A DNA stretch of 64,000 nucleotides from the NCBI GenBank assembly GCA_030704615.1, contig CM060734.1, positions 30,644,042 to 30,708,041 on the forward strand, given 5' to 3'. The notes under the pieces are model-generated. The model had not been told where the DNA came from. It made no database searches and was given only the letters and a program-made list of their open reading frames with translations. The translations under genes and the position numbers were made by a program. Position 1 is the first letter of the stretch. Every line of letters begins with the position of its first letter. Of the stretch, positions 8,017 to 18,919 are shown piece after piece. This DNA comes from Takakia lepidozioides (taxonomy: Eukaryota; Streptophyta; Takakiopsida; Takakiales; Takakiaceae).

Positions 8017-10917
8017 ATCCATCTGAGAGGACCAGATTTCAAGCACAAGTCTACCAATGAGGCACTTTGGATTCATAGTTACAAGAAACCTGCATGGATA
8101 GATGGTCAACTGGAAGCAGCAGCAGAGTTGCTTAAATTAAGCACCTTCACCACGACCGCTGCTGTTGAAAGAGTCCACAAGATCTCTTCTGGCACTTGTG
8201 AGCATTTGAGGACACTATGCAAGGCAGGACAACTGAAAGAAGTCATGCACATTTTGAAGAAAGGAGGCATTTCAGCAGACTCTGATACTTATGTTTGCCT
8301 CTTGCATAAGTGCATCAAGATGAATGGCCTAGTTGCGGGAAAGCAGGTGCATGCCCACATCATCCAAAGTGGATTTAAGCCAAACGTGTTTCTACACAAC
8401 ACTCTTGTCAACATGTATGTGAAGTGCGGGAGTATCGCGGATGCACAGCATGTGTTTGACAAAATGCCTGAACGGAATATGTTTTCGTGGACTATAATGA
8501 TGTCAGGCTATACCAAGCATGGTTGTGGTAGGAAGTCCTTTGAGATGTACGGGCAAATGATACAGGAAGGGATGAAGCCCGACCAGGTCACGTTCATTTG
8601 TGTTCTCAAGGCGTGTGCCAGCCTGATAGCCCTGGAGCAGGGCAAAGAGGTCCATGCTGACATCATGAAAGCTGAGATTGCACCAAATACCATTCTGGAC
8701 AATACCCTTGTGGACATGTATGCCAAATGCGGCAGCATTAAGGATGCAAAGGCAGTGTTTGAGAAGATGGCTAAACGAGATGTGGTATCATGGAGTGCAA
8801 TGATTGCAGGATACGCCCAGCATGGTTATGGGATGGAGGCTTTGGAGACCTATGAGCGTATGATGCTGAAAGGGGTAAAGCCCAACCAGGTAACATTTGT
8901 TAGCCTTTGCAATGCGTGTGCAAGCCTAGCAGCCCTGGAAAAGGGCAAAGAGGTCCATGCTGACATCAGGAAAGCTGGGATTGTACCAAATATTATTCTG
9001 GAAAATGCCCTTGTGGACATGTATGCCAAATGTGGGAGTATCCAGGATGCAAAGGGAGTGTTTGACAATATGGCTGAACAAGATGTGGTGTCATGGAGTG
9101 CACTGATTGCAGGATATGCCCAGCATGGGTATGGGATGGAGGCTTTGGAAACCTATGAGAAAATGATGCAAGAAGGGGTGAAGCCCGACCAGTTCACATT
9201 TGTTTGCGTTCTCAAGGCGTGTGCTGACCTGCCAGCCCTGGGAAAGGGCAAAGAGGTCCATGCTGACATTGCAAAAGCTGGAATTGTGCCAAATATCATC
9301 TTGGACACTACCCTTGTGGACATGTATGCCAAATGCGGTAGCATCAAGGATGCTAAGGGAGTGTTCGACAATATGGCTGACCGAAATGTGGTGTCATGGA
9401 GTGCGATGATCGCAGGATATGCCCAGCAGGGTTGCGGCATGGATGCTGTGGAGACCTATGAGCAAATGATGCGAGAAGGAGTGAAGCCCGACGAGGTCAC
9501 ATTCATTTGCATTTGCAATGCATGTGCCCGCCTGGCAGCCATGGAAAAAGGCAAAATGGTTCATGCTGACATCATGAAAGCTGGAATTGTGCCAACTAAC
9601 ATCTTGAACACTACCCTTGTGGACATGTATGCCAAATGTGGGAGCATCGAGGATGCAAAGGGAGTGTTCGACAATATGGCTGAACGAAATGTGGTGTCAT
9701 GGAGTGTGATGATCGCAGGATATGTCCAGCATGGGTGCTTGGTGGATGCTTTGGAGACCTATGAGCAAATGATGCGGGAGGGGGTGAAGCCTAACCAGGT
9801 CACGTTTGTTTGTGTTTGCAATGCGTGTGCAAGCCTGGCAGCCCTGGAAACGGGCAAAGTGGTCCATGCCAACATCATGAAATCAGGAATCGTACCAGAT
9901 GTTGTTCTGGACACTGCCCTTGTGGACATGTATTCCAAATGTGGGAGCATCGAGGATGCAAAGGTAGTGTTCGACAATATGGCTGAGCGAGATGTGGTGT
10001 CATGGAGTGCAATGATTGCAGGATATGCCCAGCATGGTTTTCATAGGGAGGCCCTGCAACTATTCGAAGGAATGCAAAAGGAAGGCTTGAAGCCGGACAG
10101 TGTCACCTTTATATGTGTTCTCTCTGCATGTAGCCATGTTGGCCTAGTGGATGAAGGCAGACACTACTTTAATTGCCTGAGTCACGATCATGGGCTCACT
10201 CTTACTGTGGAGCACTTTGGCTGCATGGTTGACCTTCTTGGCCGATCAGGGCGATTGGATGAGGCCGAGGACTTCATCAGCAAAATGCCCATCAAACCAG
10301 ATGCTGTGGTGTGGAAGGCCTTGCTTGGTGCCTGCAGAATTCATGGTAATGTGGAGGTGGCAGAACGTGCGGCCAAATCTATCCTCAAGTGGGATCGACA
10401 GGACTCTGTAACCTATGTCTTGCTATCAAACATATATGCCGCAGCTGGCAGGTGGGATGATACTGCGAAGGTGAGAAAAATGATGAAGGTTAAAGGTATC
10501 AGAGAGGAACCGGGTTGCTCTTATGTTGAGGTCGGCAACGAGGTGCACACATTCGTGGTAGATGACAAATTGCATCCAAAAATTGTGGAAATCCATGCCG
10601 AGCTGAGGAAACTGTCTGGGCAGATGAAGAAGGCAGGGTACGTGCCTGATGTTGGCTTTGTATTGCATGATGTGGAGGAGGAGCAAAAGGAGTTTCCTCT
10701 TTACCATCACAGTGAGAAGCTGGCAATTGCTTTCGGGCTGATCAGCACAGCCCCTAGGACGCCTCTCCGTGTCATCAAGAACCTCCGGATGTGTGGTGAT
10801 TGCCACCTTGCCACCAAGTTTATCTCGAAGATTGTTGGGCGAGCAATTGTTGTCCGTGACGCCGACTGCTTTCATTATTTCAAAGATGGGGTTTGTTCTT
10901 GTGGGGAGTCTTGGTGA
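8017..10917 (+). CDS. PDF motif fused to PLS-class PPR protein with DYW deaminase domain (main exon)
   Basis: A single 967-codon exon follows an in-phase AG acceptor at 8015-8016. It opens with the second half of an OSB PDF motif (GPDFKHKSTNEALWIHS, then PAWIDGQL). It continues without a break through about 20 PPR motifs in P-L-S order, E/E+ motifs (PG box EEPGCSYVEV) and a DYW domain. The deaminase signature is present: HSEKLAIAFGLI (HxE zinc/catalytic motif) and CGDCH (CxxC). The last three residues are ESW, not DYW. The first Met after the PDF motif lies inside PPR repeat 1, so translation must begin in the PDF exons. Such PPR proteins bind organelle RNA and direct or catalyse C-to-U editing. 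The target and organelle are unknown. The reading frame extends upstream to GTG at 8005 but not to an ATG. Confidence 0.88.
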   Translation: MHLRGPDFKHKSTNEALWIHSYKKPAWIDGQLEAAAELLKLSTFTTTAAVERVHKISSGTCEHLRTLCKAGQLKEVMHILKKGGISADSDTYVCLLHKCIKMNGLVAGKQVHAHIIQSGFKPNVFLHNTLVNMYVKCGSIADAQHVFDKMPERNMFSWTIMMSGYTKHGCGRKSFEMYGQMIQEGMKPDQVTFICVLKACASLIALEQGKEVHADIMKAEIAPNTILDNTLVDMYAKCGSIKDAKAVFEKMAKRDVVSWSAMIAGYAQHGYGMEALETYERMMLKGVKPNQVTFVSLCNACASLAALEKGKEVHADIRKAGIVPNIILENALVDMYAKCGSIQDAKGVFDNMAEQDVVSWSALIAGYAQHGYGMEALETYEKMMQEGVKPDQFTFVCVLKACADLPALGKGKEVHADIAKAGIVPNIILDTTLVDMYAKCGSIKDAKGVFDNMADRNVVSWSAMIAGYAQQGCGMDAVETYEQMMREGVKPDEVTFICICNACARLAAMEKGKMVHADIMKAGIVPTNILNTTLVDMYAKCGSIEDAKGVFDNMAERNVVSWSVMIAGYVQHGCLVDALETYEQMMREGVKPNQVTFVCVCNACASLAALETGKVVHANIMKSGIVPDVVLDTALVDMYSKCGSIEDAKVVFDNMAERDVVSWSAMIAGYAQHGFHREALQLFEGMQKEGLKPDSVTFICVLSACSHVGLVDEGRHYFNCLSHDHGLTLTVEHFGCMVDLLGRSGRLDEAEDFISKMPIKPDAVVWKALLGACRIHGNVEVAERAAKSILKWDRQDSVTYVLLSNIYAAAGRWDDTAKVRKMMKVKGIREEPGCSYVEVGNEVHTFVVDDKLHPKIVEIHAELRKLSGQMKKAGYVPDVGFVLHDVEEEQKEFPLYHHSEKLAIAFGLISTAPRTPLRVIKNLRMCGDCHLATKFISKIVGRAIVVRDADCFHYFKDGVCSCGESW
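8483..10093 (+). repeat. 303 bp tandem repeats encoding PLS triplets
   Basis: The VVSWSAMIAGYAQ-type segment recurs at about 8788, 9091, 9394, 9697 and 10000, exactly 303 bp (101 codons) apart, with a more diverged copy at about 8487. Nucleotide identity between neighbouring units is high, indicating recent duplication or gene conversion within the PPR array. Confidence 0.85.
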
Positions 10918-12734
10918 TATAACATTTTTCTTGTGAGGTGCAAGTGTCTTACTTCATTCAATATACAGCTGCCTGGTTTATTCGCATACTCTGGAAATGC
11001 AGCTATGACATACTGTTGAGGAGATCTCCTCCCTGGCATGTCAACCCTCCAAGCACAATTGTGGTGTCTATCCACCAGGACATGGGAACTCGGGCCGACA
11101 TTTCAATATGCTCCTACATCAACAGAGGCAATCTGGTTTATTAACTGTTAATGTACAAGGTCCCAATTTCAATCAATTGAAATGTAAGAAACCTTCTGGA
11201 TGCAATCTCCTCGAGTGGGTGATACTCTGCAGTGAAGCAGAACTTCAGCCAGCCAATATGGTAGAACTGATATTCTCACGAGGTAAGATTCATACTGTAC
11301 TTTGGTATAATTTACTTGCCTGTGACAGCAACTGTGGGGGCTGGGCTCTTGTAGCTAATATTGAACTACCAACCATTGAGACCTTTGCAGTTCACCTCAC
11401 AGTTCCCCACACTACCAGCAACCTTATTGATCATGCGATTAGCCATTCACTTGCAAAAGTTTCCTAAATGGGAACTCATCCATGGACGTAAAAATGGAAG
11501 GTTCACGCCTGCGGAAGCAAGTGTAAATTATGGTGCCTCTTCACCCTGAAGGGCTACTGCCTTCCATAGGGAAGGTGGACGGCCTCTAATGGTCCTAATC
11601 AGAGAAACGCGGTTGCCCAAACTTACCCAAGCCACTTGAAATTCCCCACCTACCACAGTAGTTCGGTTGACCTGGAGGGTGCTCTCATGGAGAAGTGGTC
11701 TCACTGCCTTATTGATACAGGTGCTTCTAGAGTGGATATATCCGGTGGATTTTCTGAGTTTTTCGCCATCAAGAACGAGGTAATTATGAATGCGAAAAGA
11801 ATTTTTTTCCAGGTTGTTCTCGTAGATTTTTAGCCACCATGACTCTCAGTTGGGGTTTAAACATGGGTTCTGGTCGCCAGATTTACGCCAATGACCAGAG
11901 AGGCTACTATCGGGGAGTTTGAGTACCTTCAGAGACTGAATGCTTTTTTCCAGGGCCGTCCTCTCTCTCTCTTTCTTCCCCTGAGGAAGGAAATCTAGCA
12001 GACAGTTTTATATTCACCCTGCTTGAAGAATGGGCCTACAGCATTGACTACAAATTAGATGTAGTCTGAAGGTGCTTGTATCAAGATTTGTGTTTTATTG
12101 AACAACACATAGGAATGTGTCCGTGCAATTCTTGACGCTGCACATGTGGACTATTGAGGGCTTCTGTCGTTGAGAAAAAATAAGCTTTGGAGACATACAG
12201 GTATCTGAAAAACATGATCAACAATTTTGTAAAGCTCCAGAAACCCTAGATTGCAATATAGTCACTATGTATTGTTTGAGGAGGGACACAGTTTTTAAAT
12301 TCTAAAACTACATGACTGAGGAGCACATTGTATTTGACTGCTGCTCTCTGCTGAGAAATTATGTGGCGCCAAAGCTGGAAGTGTTAACGCTCCAAGCTTG
12401 ATTTGATGTGATGTGGTGTGGTGTGTGTTGCCTTAGATGGAGGAAGTGAATGTCATTTCATTCTGAAGGATGCCTTCGGTTTCGAAGATGGTGGGGTACC
12501 TCCTCTGGTTTGTAATTTTTCTCAAAAACTTATAGAAGACATGGGGCCAAGTTCTACTCTTCATGGTGATTGTAACCTTTCGTCCAGGTCTCCATCCGGC
12601 CACTCAACTGAGCCTCCTCCATAGCCAACGAAAGTCGAGAAAATCTGACGTCAAGACAGAGGACTGGAAGAACGATGTCGTTATGAAACGAACATCTCCT
12701 CGATACTCCTCCTTAACCAACGGGGTCTTAAACA
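10918..12734. other. intergenic DNA without recognised genes
   Basis: No coding region is supported. The stretch holds the 3' flank of the PPR gene and a SINE fragment at about 11505-11600. Short open frames (for example around 11108-11467 and 12418-12624) show no domain. Confidence 0.4.
11505..11600 (-). mobile_element. SINE fragment (same family as the LPA3 intron copy)
   Basis: The words 'gtaaattatggtg', 'gaagggcta' and 'ggaaggtggac' occur in the same order as in the 3' half of the SINE at 3496-3674. The tRNA-like head with A and B boxes is not recognisable, so this copy is 5'-truncated or decayed. Confidence 0.55.
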
Positions 12735-12739
12735 TGTGA

Positions 12740-13468
12740 TACCGTAGTGGGATAGCCGGTTAGGCAGAAGTTAATTCGACAAAATAAATTATTTTTGACA
12801 AGAGTGCCTAATTTAAGAAAATTATCTTCAAAGAGTGCCTAGTTTTCAAAAAAATCTCTAAAAGTGCCTATGGTATAAAAACTTGAATTTAAATTAGAAA
12901 AACAAATATATAATAGAGAAATCTAAAAATATTCATTTAAACGTCATCCATGGACTCAGTTTTTCAGTTTTCATCCATGACAGCGGCTGTGTTTTCATTT
13001 AAAACGTCATCCATGGACTCAGTTCTCAATTTTCATCCATGGCAGCGGCTGTATTTTTATATTTTTGTGTTTTTATTTTTGTGATCATTATTTTATTTTA
13101 TTTTATTTTTATTTTTAAAGGCCTGAATTGTGAGCAGTCGCTCCCAGGTTTGAGGAGGGGGAAAAATTAACCCCCTTTCAGATAAGCCATTAGGCAGACA
13201 GGTGGGAAACATCACCACCAGACCAACCGGTCACGAACGGATCCACACACCAGGCAGGGCAGCGGGTTTTGAACCCCGAACCACCAGGGCGACAAACTGT
13301 GCACTGACCAGCTGAGCTACCAGCTGATGTGCCATTATTTTTAGTTGCCTAATTTGAAAAAATTACACATCCAAGATGCCTAATTTAAAATAATTTCTCA
13401 AAAGTGCCTAACTGCCAAATTGCCCGAAAAATAATTATTAGGCCTAACCGGCTATCCCAACTACGGTA
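12740..13468. mobile_element. non-autonomous DNA transposon (MITE) with ~28 bp terminal inverted repeats
   Basis: The left end (12740) begins taccgtagtgggatagcc and the right end (13468) is its near-perfect inverse, the inverted homology extending through 'ggttaggc'. The element is flanked by TGTGA on both sides (12735-12739 and 13469-13473), a likely target duplication. Subterminal 'gtgcctaattt' words are repeated at both ends. The interior is AT-rich, has no ORF, and contains a ~65 bp tandem duplication ('cgtcatccatggactcag' at about 12943 and 13006) and a SINE insertion. The superfamily is not determined. Confidence 0.8.
13095..13332 (-). mobile_element. second tRNA-derived SINE, nested in the MITE
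   Basis: On the minus strand the head reads GGTAGCTCAGCTGGTCAG (A box) followed by GGTTC-type B box sequence (about 13275-13264). It ends in a TTTTA-rich tail near 13100. A 9 bp duplication CATTATTTT flanks it at 13086-13094 and 13333-13341. It is a different family from the 3.5 kb SINE. Confidence 0.75.
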
Positions 13469-13904
13469 TGTGAGAGGCCAATGGAAAGGCGGAGCGTGGT
13501 TGGACTCCGTGGCAGAGGGTAACTGGCTGTCAAGTCGCTACCTCTTTGCCTATCACTCAATCGAAGCCGTCGAAATGTGAAGCAAGTGAACGGACCCCAC
13601 AACACTCTCTCTTGTGTAAAAGATACTATATATCGTAGAAATAATACATGAGATTAGAGAGGAAGCTTAGTGAAAGCTTAGTGCTGGATTAGTGATGCCA
13701 GGGAAAGTTTAGTGAAATAATTAAAAGTATGGGCGGTGGTTAGTGAAAAACGATGGTACGGTCAGTTTAAAGAGAGCACTATCTTGGAAGAGAGCTTCAC
13801 TGGAACCTCCCCTCCCGGAGCTTAGATTGTATTGCAGGTCTTTGTTGTGTGACTGTTTGTTCGGATTGCAGGCTCTCTGTTTCGATCGGTGAGTTGGAGT
13901 AGGA

Positions 13905-16900
13905 ATGGGTTCGAGATGGGGGTTGTTGATAGTGATGTTGATGGTGCTCGCGGCATGGGTGCCCTGTTTGCGGGCGTCCGAGGAAGCATCACACGTGGTG
14001 GCGCTGACAATGGACACCTTTGAGCAGGAGGTTGGCAAAGATAAGGCGGCTCTTGTGGAGTTTTATGCACCTTGGTCAGTTGTTAATGCCTGCATCCCAG
14101 TTATTTTATGTATTTTGCAGTGGAGCATAAGGTTCGATGAGGTTGTTTTGAAGATGGCGTCTTTGAGGTGAACTATGCTGCCATGCCGTGAATGTAGATA
14201 GATGCATGGATGAGCACATGTCAGGGATTGGTGATAATTGGTCTTTTGGGTTCTCTTATTTCTTCCTCTTAACAGGTGTGGTCATTGTAAGAAGTTGGCT
14301 CCTGAGTTTGAGAAATTAGGAGCAGCGTTGAAGACAAGCAAGGGCGTGTTAATAGCAAAGGTTTTACTTTTGCTTGACGCACTTCCAAGGCACACTTTTG
14401 CTTGTGAACTACAGGCAAATTCATTATGGGAGAAGTGGCAGCTGCTATTTTCGGGGATCAGCTTTGATCAGTGTTCCGTTTGGACATTCGTATATTCTTC
14501 TGAGAAGAGTTGTGCTTGATCGTGGAATTTGTGGGCTTTCAGGTTTTCATGTAAAAATGGGCTGAAAAAGACATAGTATAGGCTATTATCATTTGAAGTT
14601 CCTCGCTGTGGGGTAGCTTAGCAGTAAGTAAGGGATGGAAGATTGATGCACCCGGGGGACTGCTTGCAGGTGGACTGTGATGATCATAAGCCTTTATGCT
14701 CTAAATTTTCTGTGACTGGATTTCCTACTATCAAGTGGTTTCCGAAGGGGTCTTTGGAGCCTAAAGAGTACGTACTATCTCCTATTCTCAAACCTTGCTG
14801 CAGCAAACAGGGAAAAGACTGGTCTAAATTTTTCATTACCCTTTTTGAATTAATCTGGTCTGAATTCCCTTTTTTTACAGCTACTCCGGTGGACGCACTG
14901 TGGAGTCACTGGTGGAGTTTGTCAATGCTGAAGCAGGTGTGTTCAATTTTCAACCCCCATGTGTGTTTCATACCTGTCAGTTCTTATTGGGTATATATTG
15001 CCCCAAAGATGCCTGCTTGTCTATAAAAGGTAGAAAGTATATTATGTGGAATGCTCATGTAGTCATGGGTCTGGCACTTTGGAAAGAGCACTCCATTTGA
15101 CTTTACCATGACACAATCTCTCTGTAGACGTGGTTTATGAAGTTACTTTGACTTGTTGTGATATTGCAGGCACTCGTGCAAAGATTACAGCAGCACCAGC
15201 AGCTGTTGTGGTGTTAACCCCAGCCAATTTTGATGAAATCGTTCAAGACAAATCAAAAGATGTTCTTGTGGAGTTCTATGCGCCTTGGTACGGCTAGTTC
15301 AGTCGTCACCTTCTCAAAATGCTTTCATAGTTTTGTTGCTGATGTCACTGTTTTGGAAGCTGTTCTGGCCGCTATTGCTGACTTGATTATCCTCTCTCAA
15401 TGAGGCAGCTCAATAGGGCATGGCATTTGGCCTTTTTAATAGCTGAAAGCTGAGAGGATAAAAACTGGACAGGAAATCAGTTCTGAACTTTTCTGCTGTG
15501 GTCAAGGGGATATAGCCTCTTGGCTTTTTTTTCCTGTGTACGGCTACTGGTTATGTATGTTTCTCCAAAGGTCACTAACATGGATTCTGAATTTCATGTT
15601 GCGGTTGGGTTGGTTTATGGTTTGATCAGGTGTGGTCACTGCAAGAGTCTAGCTCCTGTAAGTATGTGCACCTTCAACTTGTATATTGCAGCTTTCTGTA
15701 CCTGTTCTTTGTGGGGTTGTGTCAGTTATTGACATGAAGTGGGTAGAAGAGTCTTTGTGGGAGTTTTATAAGCTGGACAGGCAGATAAGAACAATGACTG
15801 GGAGTGCTGCAGGTATATGAGCAAGTTGCAACCGCTTTCAAGGCGGAGAAGGATGTGGTTGTTGCAAAGGTCGATGCAGATTCGCATAAAGATCTTGGTG
15901 AAAGGTTGACTTTTGCAAACTTCCTGATTGTAGTTCAATAATTGTGCTTTCTTTAATAGGGTAACACCTGTGTGTCTGGCTTGAACTCAAACCTGACGAT
16001 GGGCCATAAGACTTTCAATTTATATATCAAACTTCTATCTCAGCCCAGATTCATGGTGAAGTTGAATGGACAGCGTTGGTGTAATTCTCTGCCGATGGCC
16101 CTTTGGCTGCATTCCCTGTCTTTAGTGCTCTGAAAATGCACTAGCTTGTAGGAAAGTAGTTAAATTTGGGTATGAAGTGATGTCAGATCTTCCTACTGCT
16201 GTAGTGTAGGGCCTGATGAGGCATACTGTGGGCAGTTGTCATTCTAGTGCCAGAGCCTGGTGTGATGGTGGCTTTCCCTTGTGTCGGTTTTAAATCAACT
16301 TGTAGCACCTGATTTAATCGTCAGTAAATGCGATTTTCAGATATGGAGTGAGTGGTTATCCAACCTTGAAGTTCTTCCCCAAGGACAACAAGGATGGTGA
16401 GGACTACAGTGGAGGGCGAACTCTTGATACATTCGTGGAGTTCCTGAATGAGAGAGCTGGCACCCAACGCTCTAGCTCAGGTGGCTTGACAGCTGATGTA
16501 AGCTGCCATTTTGCTTCTTCCATTCACCCGTTCAGCTTATTCAGGTCTCAATGATATTTTTGCCACAAGAGAAAGAGATGTTTTACTCCCAAACAGAGCC
16601 AAAGAAGCACACAGGGGCGTACACCAATCCATCGCCGTTTATATGAGCTGGTGGGCTTGGAGGAAAGGATGCCCATAGGTTTTCCCAAGATTCAAGCTGG
16701 ATTGTGACCTGTTAGTTCCCTTCCAAGACTGGTACCTTCTAAACGGAGTTAATTTCTACACTAACCCAAAGTTGCCAGAGAGTGAGAACTGTTATTGGCA
16801 AGCTCCTTCTAAAGCGAGTGTCTTATAAGGTCCTCACCAAGTGCATGACTAGGATTGGTAGCAACCGAGGTCTCTTTCCAGGAGCGGGAATGGGATGGTA

Positions 16901-17829
16901 CCCAGCTTTTTGTCTGGCCTTGCCCTCCCTGTGTCAACCAAAGTCACCCCTCTTCCCCACAGTGTTTAAGTGATCTTTCTGTCCCGCATGTTTGGGCATG
17001 ATCCAGATACTGGGTCTGGTGTTTGCATTGGGCTTCTATATAAATTTCTGAAATGTGAATTGTTTCCTACTCAGGCTGGAAAAGTATTGAGCTTGGATGA
17101 CATCGTGGTTGAGTTTTTGGCTGCTAAGCCAGAGGAGCGTGGTGACATTCTTGCCAAGGGAGAAGAGGAAGCATCCAAGCTAGAAGGTGCTTCTGTTGGG
17201 TATGTCATATCTATAATCTTCTTGAACACCGTACTGTTTTATGACAGCGTGAGGGTGTGTTGGAATCTGTGTGCTTTTAGTGACAAAATGATTATCTCTT
17301 GTGGAAGGGCAGCCACTGCGGAAGGTTTTGGTTCACCGTATGATAACAACTTTCTCAGTTATGGTATTTGCTGGTAAATGTTAGTGGCTGTTAGCCTGCG
17401 CTGCCATCGTTCTCCAAGGTTGATGGAACTTCCGAAGATAGCTCTGTTGGTTTGCACTGGGGGTTGGTGGTGGTTTATTTGAGAAGGCAATGAACTGCTG
17501 TTAACTAGCATGGCCTGACAAGCTTGGTCTAATGACAGGTATGGAAAGATTTATGTGAAGGCTTTGAAAAGTATTATTGGCAAAGGTGAAGGTTATGCAA
17601 AGAAGGAAGCTGATCGACTTGAGCGCTTATTATCTGGGGTGAGTTGTTTGATCCTTTGTTGGAGCGGTTCTTCCAGTTTCTTTGTGAAAGCCTCAAGCAT
17701 TATTCTGATGTGGATGAGGATATTAATTTGGTGGGTACTTGTGGTGTACAGGCTGTCAATCCAACAAAGGTAGATGAATTTATTGTAAAGAAGAACATCT
17801 TGTCATCCATTGCGAGTAGGCAAAGTTGA
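13905..17829 (+). CDS. PDIL2-1: protein disulfide isomerase, PDIL2 type (a-a'-D domains)
   Basis: Eleven exons are placed: 13905-14074, 14276-14360, 14670-14767, 14881-14936, 15170-15287, 15630-15657, 15813-15904, 16341-16497, 17075-17199, 17539-17638 and 17752-17829. The N terminus [20 protein letters not shown] is a signal peptide. Two thioredoxin domains follow, each with an APW-CGHCK active site, and then an ERp29c-like helical D domain ([17 protein letters not shown], then [13 protein letters not shown]). The protein is about 360 residues and ends SRQS without KDEL, as in plant PDIL2-1. The family catalyses disulfide formation and isomerisation in the ER. In both thioredoxin domains an intron splits the active-site Trp codon at the same base. 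Exon 6 is a 28 nt microexon holding the second CGHC. This symmetry records the internal domain duplication. Confidence 0.9.
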
Positions 17830-18919
17830 AACGCAAGGAGCACGGAGGAATTTTTGATAGGGTTATCTTGTGGGGCATGTAAAGCACAGTTGCATTAGGC
17901 TTGATTACCCTTTCCATGTGACAGGTTGAAATCAAAGATGAAGTTAAATCGATGTTTATCAACTCATATGAGAGGACCGGTGTGTGCAGTAACCTAAAGA
18001 GTTCTCTGTTTCCACTAATTTGCACAAGCAAACAGATATCCATCCACATGAAACTGTGTGGGAGAAGTTGTTCTTCCCTTGGTTTGCTTTCTCAGCAAGA
18101 GAGTGGTTGGAGTGCTGGCTTTAGGTGTGGTTGATGTGTGAAGGTCATATTTGATATTGAAGGCTGGTGTACTAGCACTTGAGACAGGTGTGGAGCAGCG
18201 ATGGCAAACATACAGTCGTCTCAACACTCCGAACCCTAAAATTTTGAAAACACAAATCTTGCTGCTTTTTTGTTCTTTTTATAACTTGATTAATCGAGTA
18301 TCCCCCTCCAAAAGTAAGACTCCTTTTAGCACTCAGATGACAGACTCTTTCAGGTACTGTGCGGAAGAGAAGTAAGAGAATGTCCTATTACAACCAGGTT
18401 TCTCATCACGCCTTTGAACATACTCAATCTGAAATGACAAATCATCTGCAGTTATGCACCCAATGGCAGCGATTCGATTCCTCTGCCCTTCGAAATGCTG
18501 AGCAGGACCAAAAACTCTCATAATCACTGAGCACCACATTTGAACAGTAATTGTTGCAGTTCATTCTGATTCAGAGTCGAGGCAAAATTCGAAAAATCCG
18601 GGGGGGAGGATGAAGCGCTTCGCAATTTGCGGCTCCGCCATGCCCAACATCTTTTTTATTTAATAAAGTTTTCATCGGGGCCACTGTCCCCTGTTCTCTT
18701 TAAAATTGAATAAAACGTAAAAAAATCGAGAGTCACTGCAAAGAATCAATGTAATTGCAGCTGTGCATTTAGGTTTGTTTGGAGGACGAATAATAGAAGG
18801 GGATGGTTGGTCGGACATTATCGATGTGGGTAGGTGAAGGGTTTCAGGTTTTTGTGAGACGACTCCCGGTGCGCTGAAAGCGCTCATTTGAACGTAGATG
18901 GAGCACCGAAACAATTGCT
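17830..18919. other. intergenic/3' UTR region
   Basis: No gene is supported between the PDI stop and the RecA start. Short minus-strand frames at 18333-18539 and 18672-18914 have no recognised domain or splice context. Confidence 0.4.

Noticed and set aside
8508-9977. Minus-strand ORFs with repeated 'LPHLAYMSTR' sequence across the PPR gene
   Set aside because: They are antisense shadows of the 303 bp PPR repeats.
13250-13332. A tRNA gene on the minus strand
   Set aside because: A and B boxes are present, but no cloverleaf acceptor stem closes and target duplications flank it. It is a SINE head.
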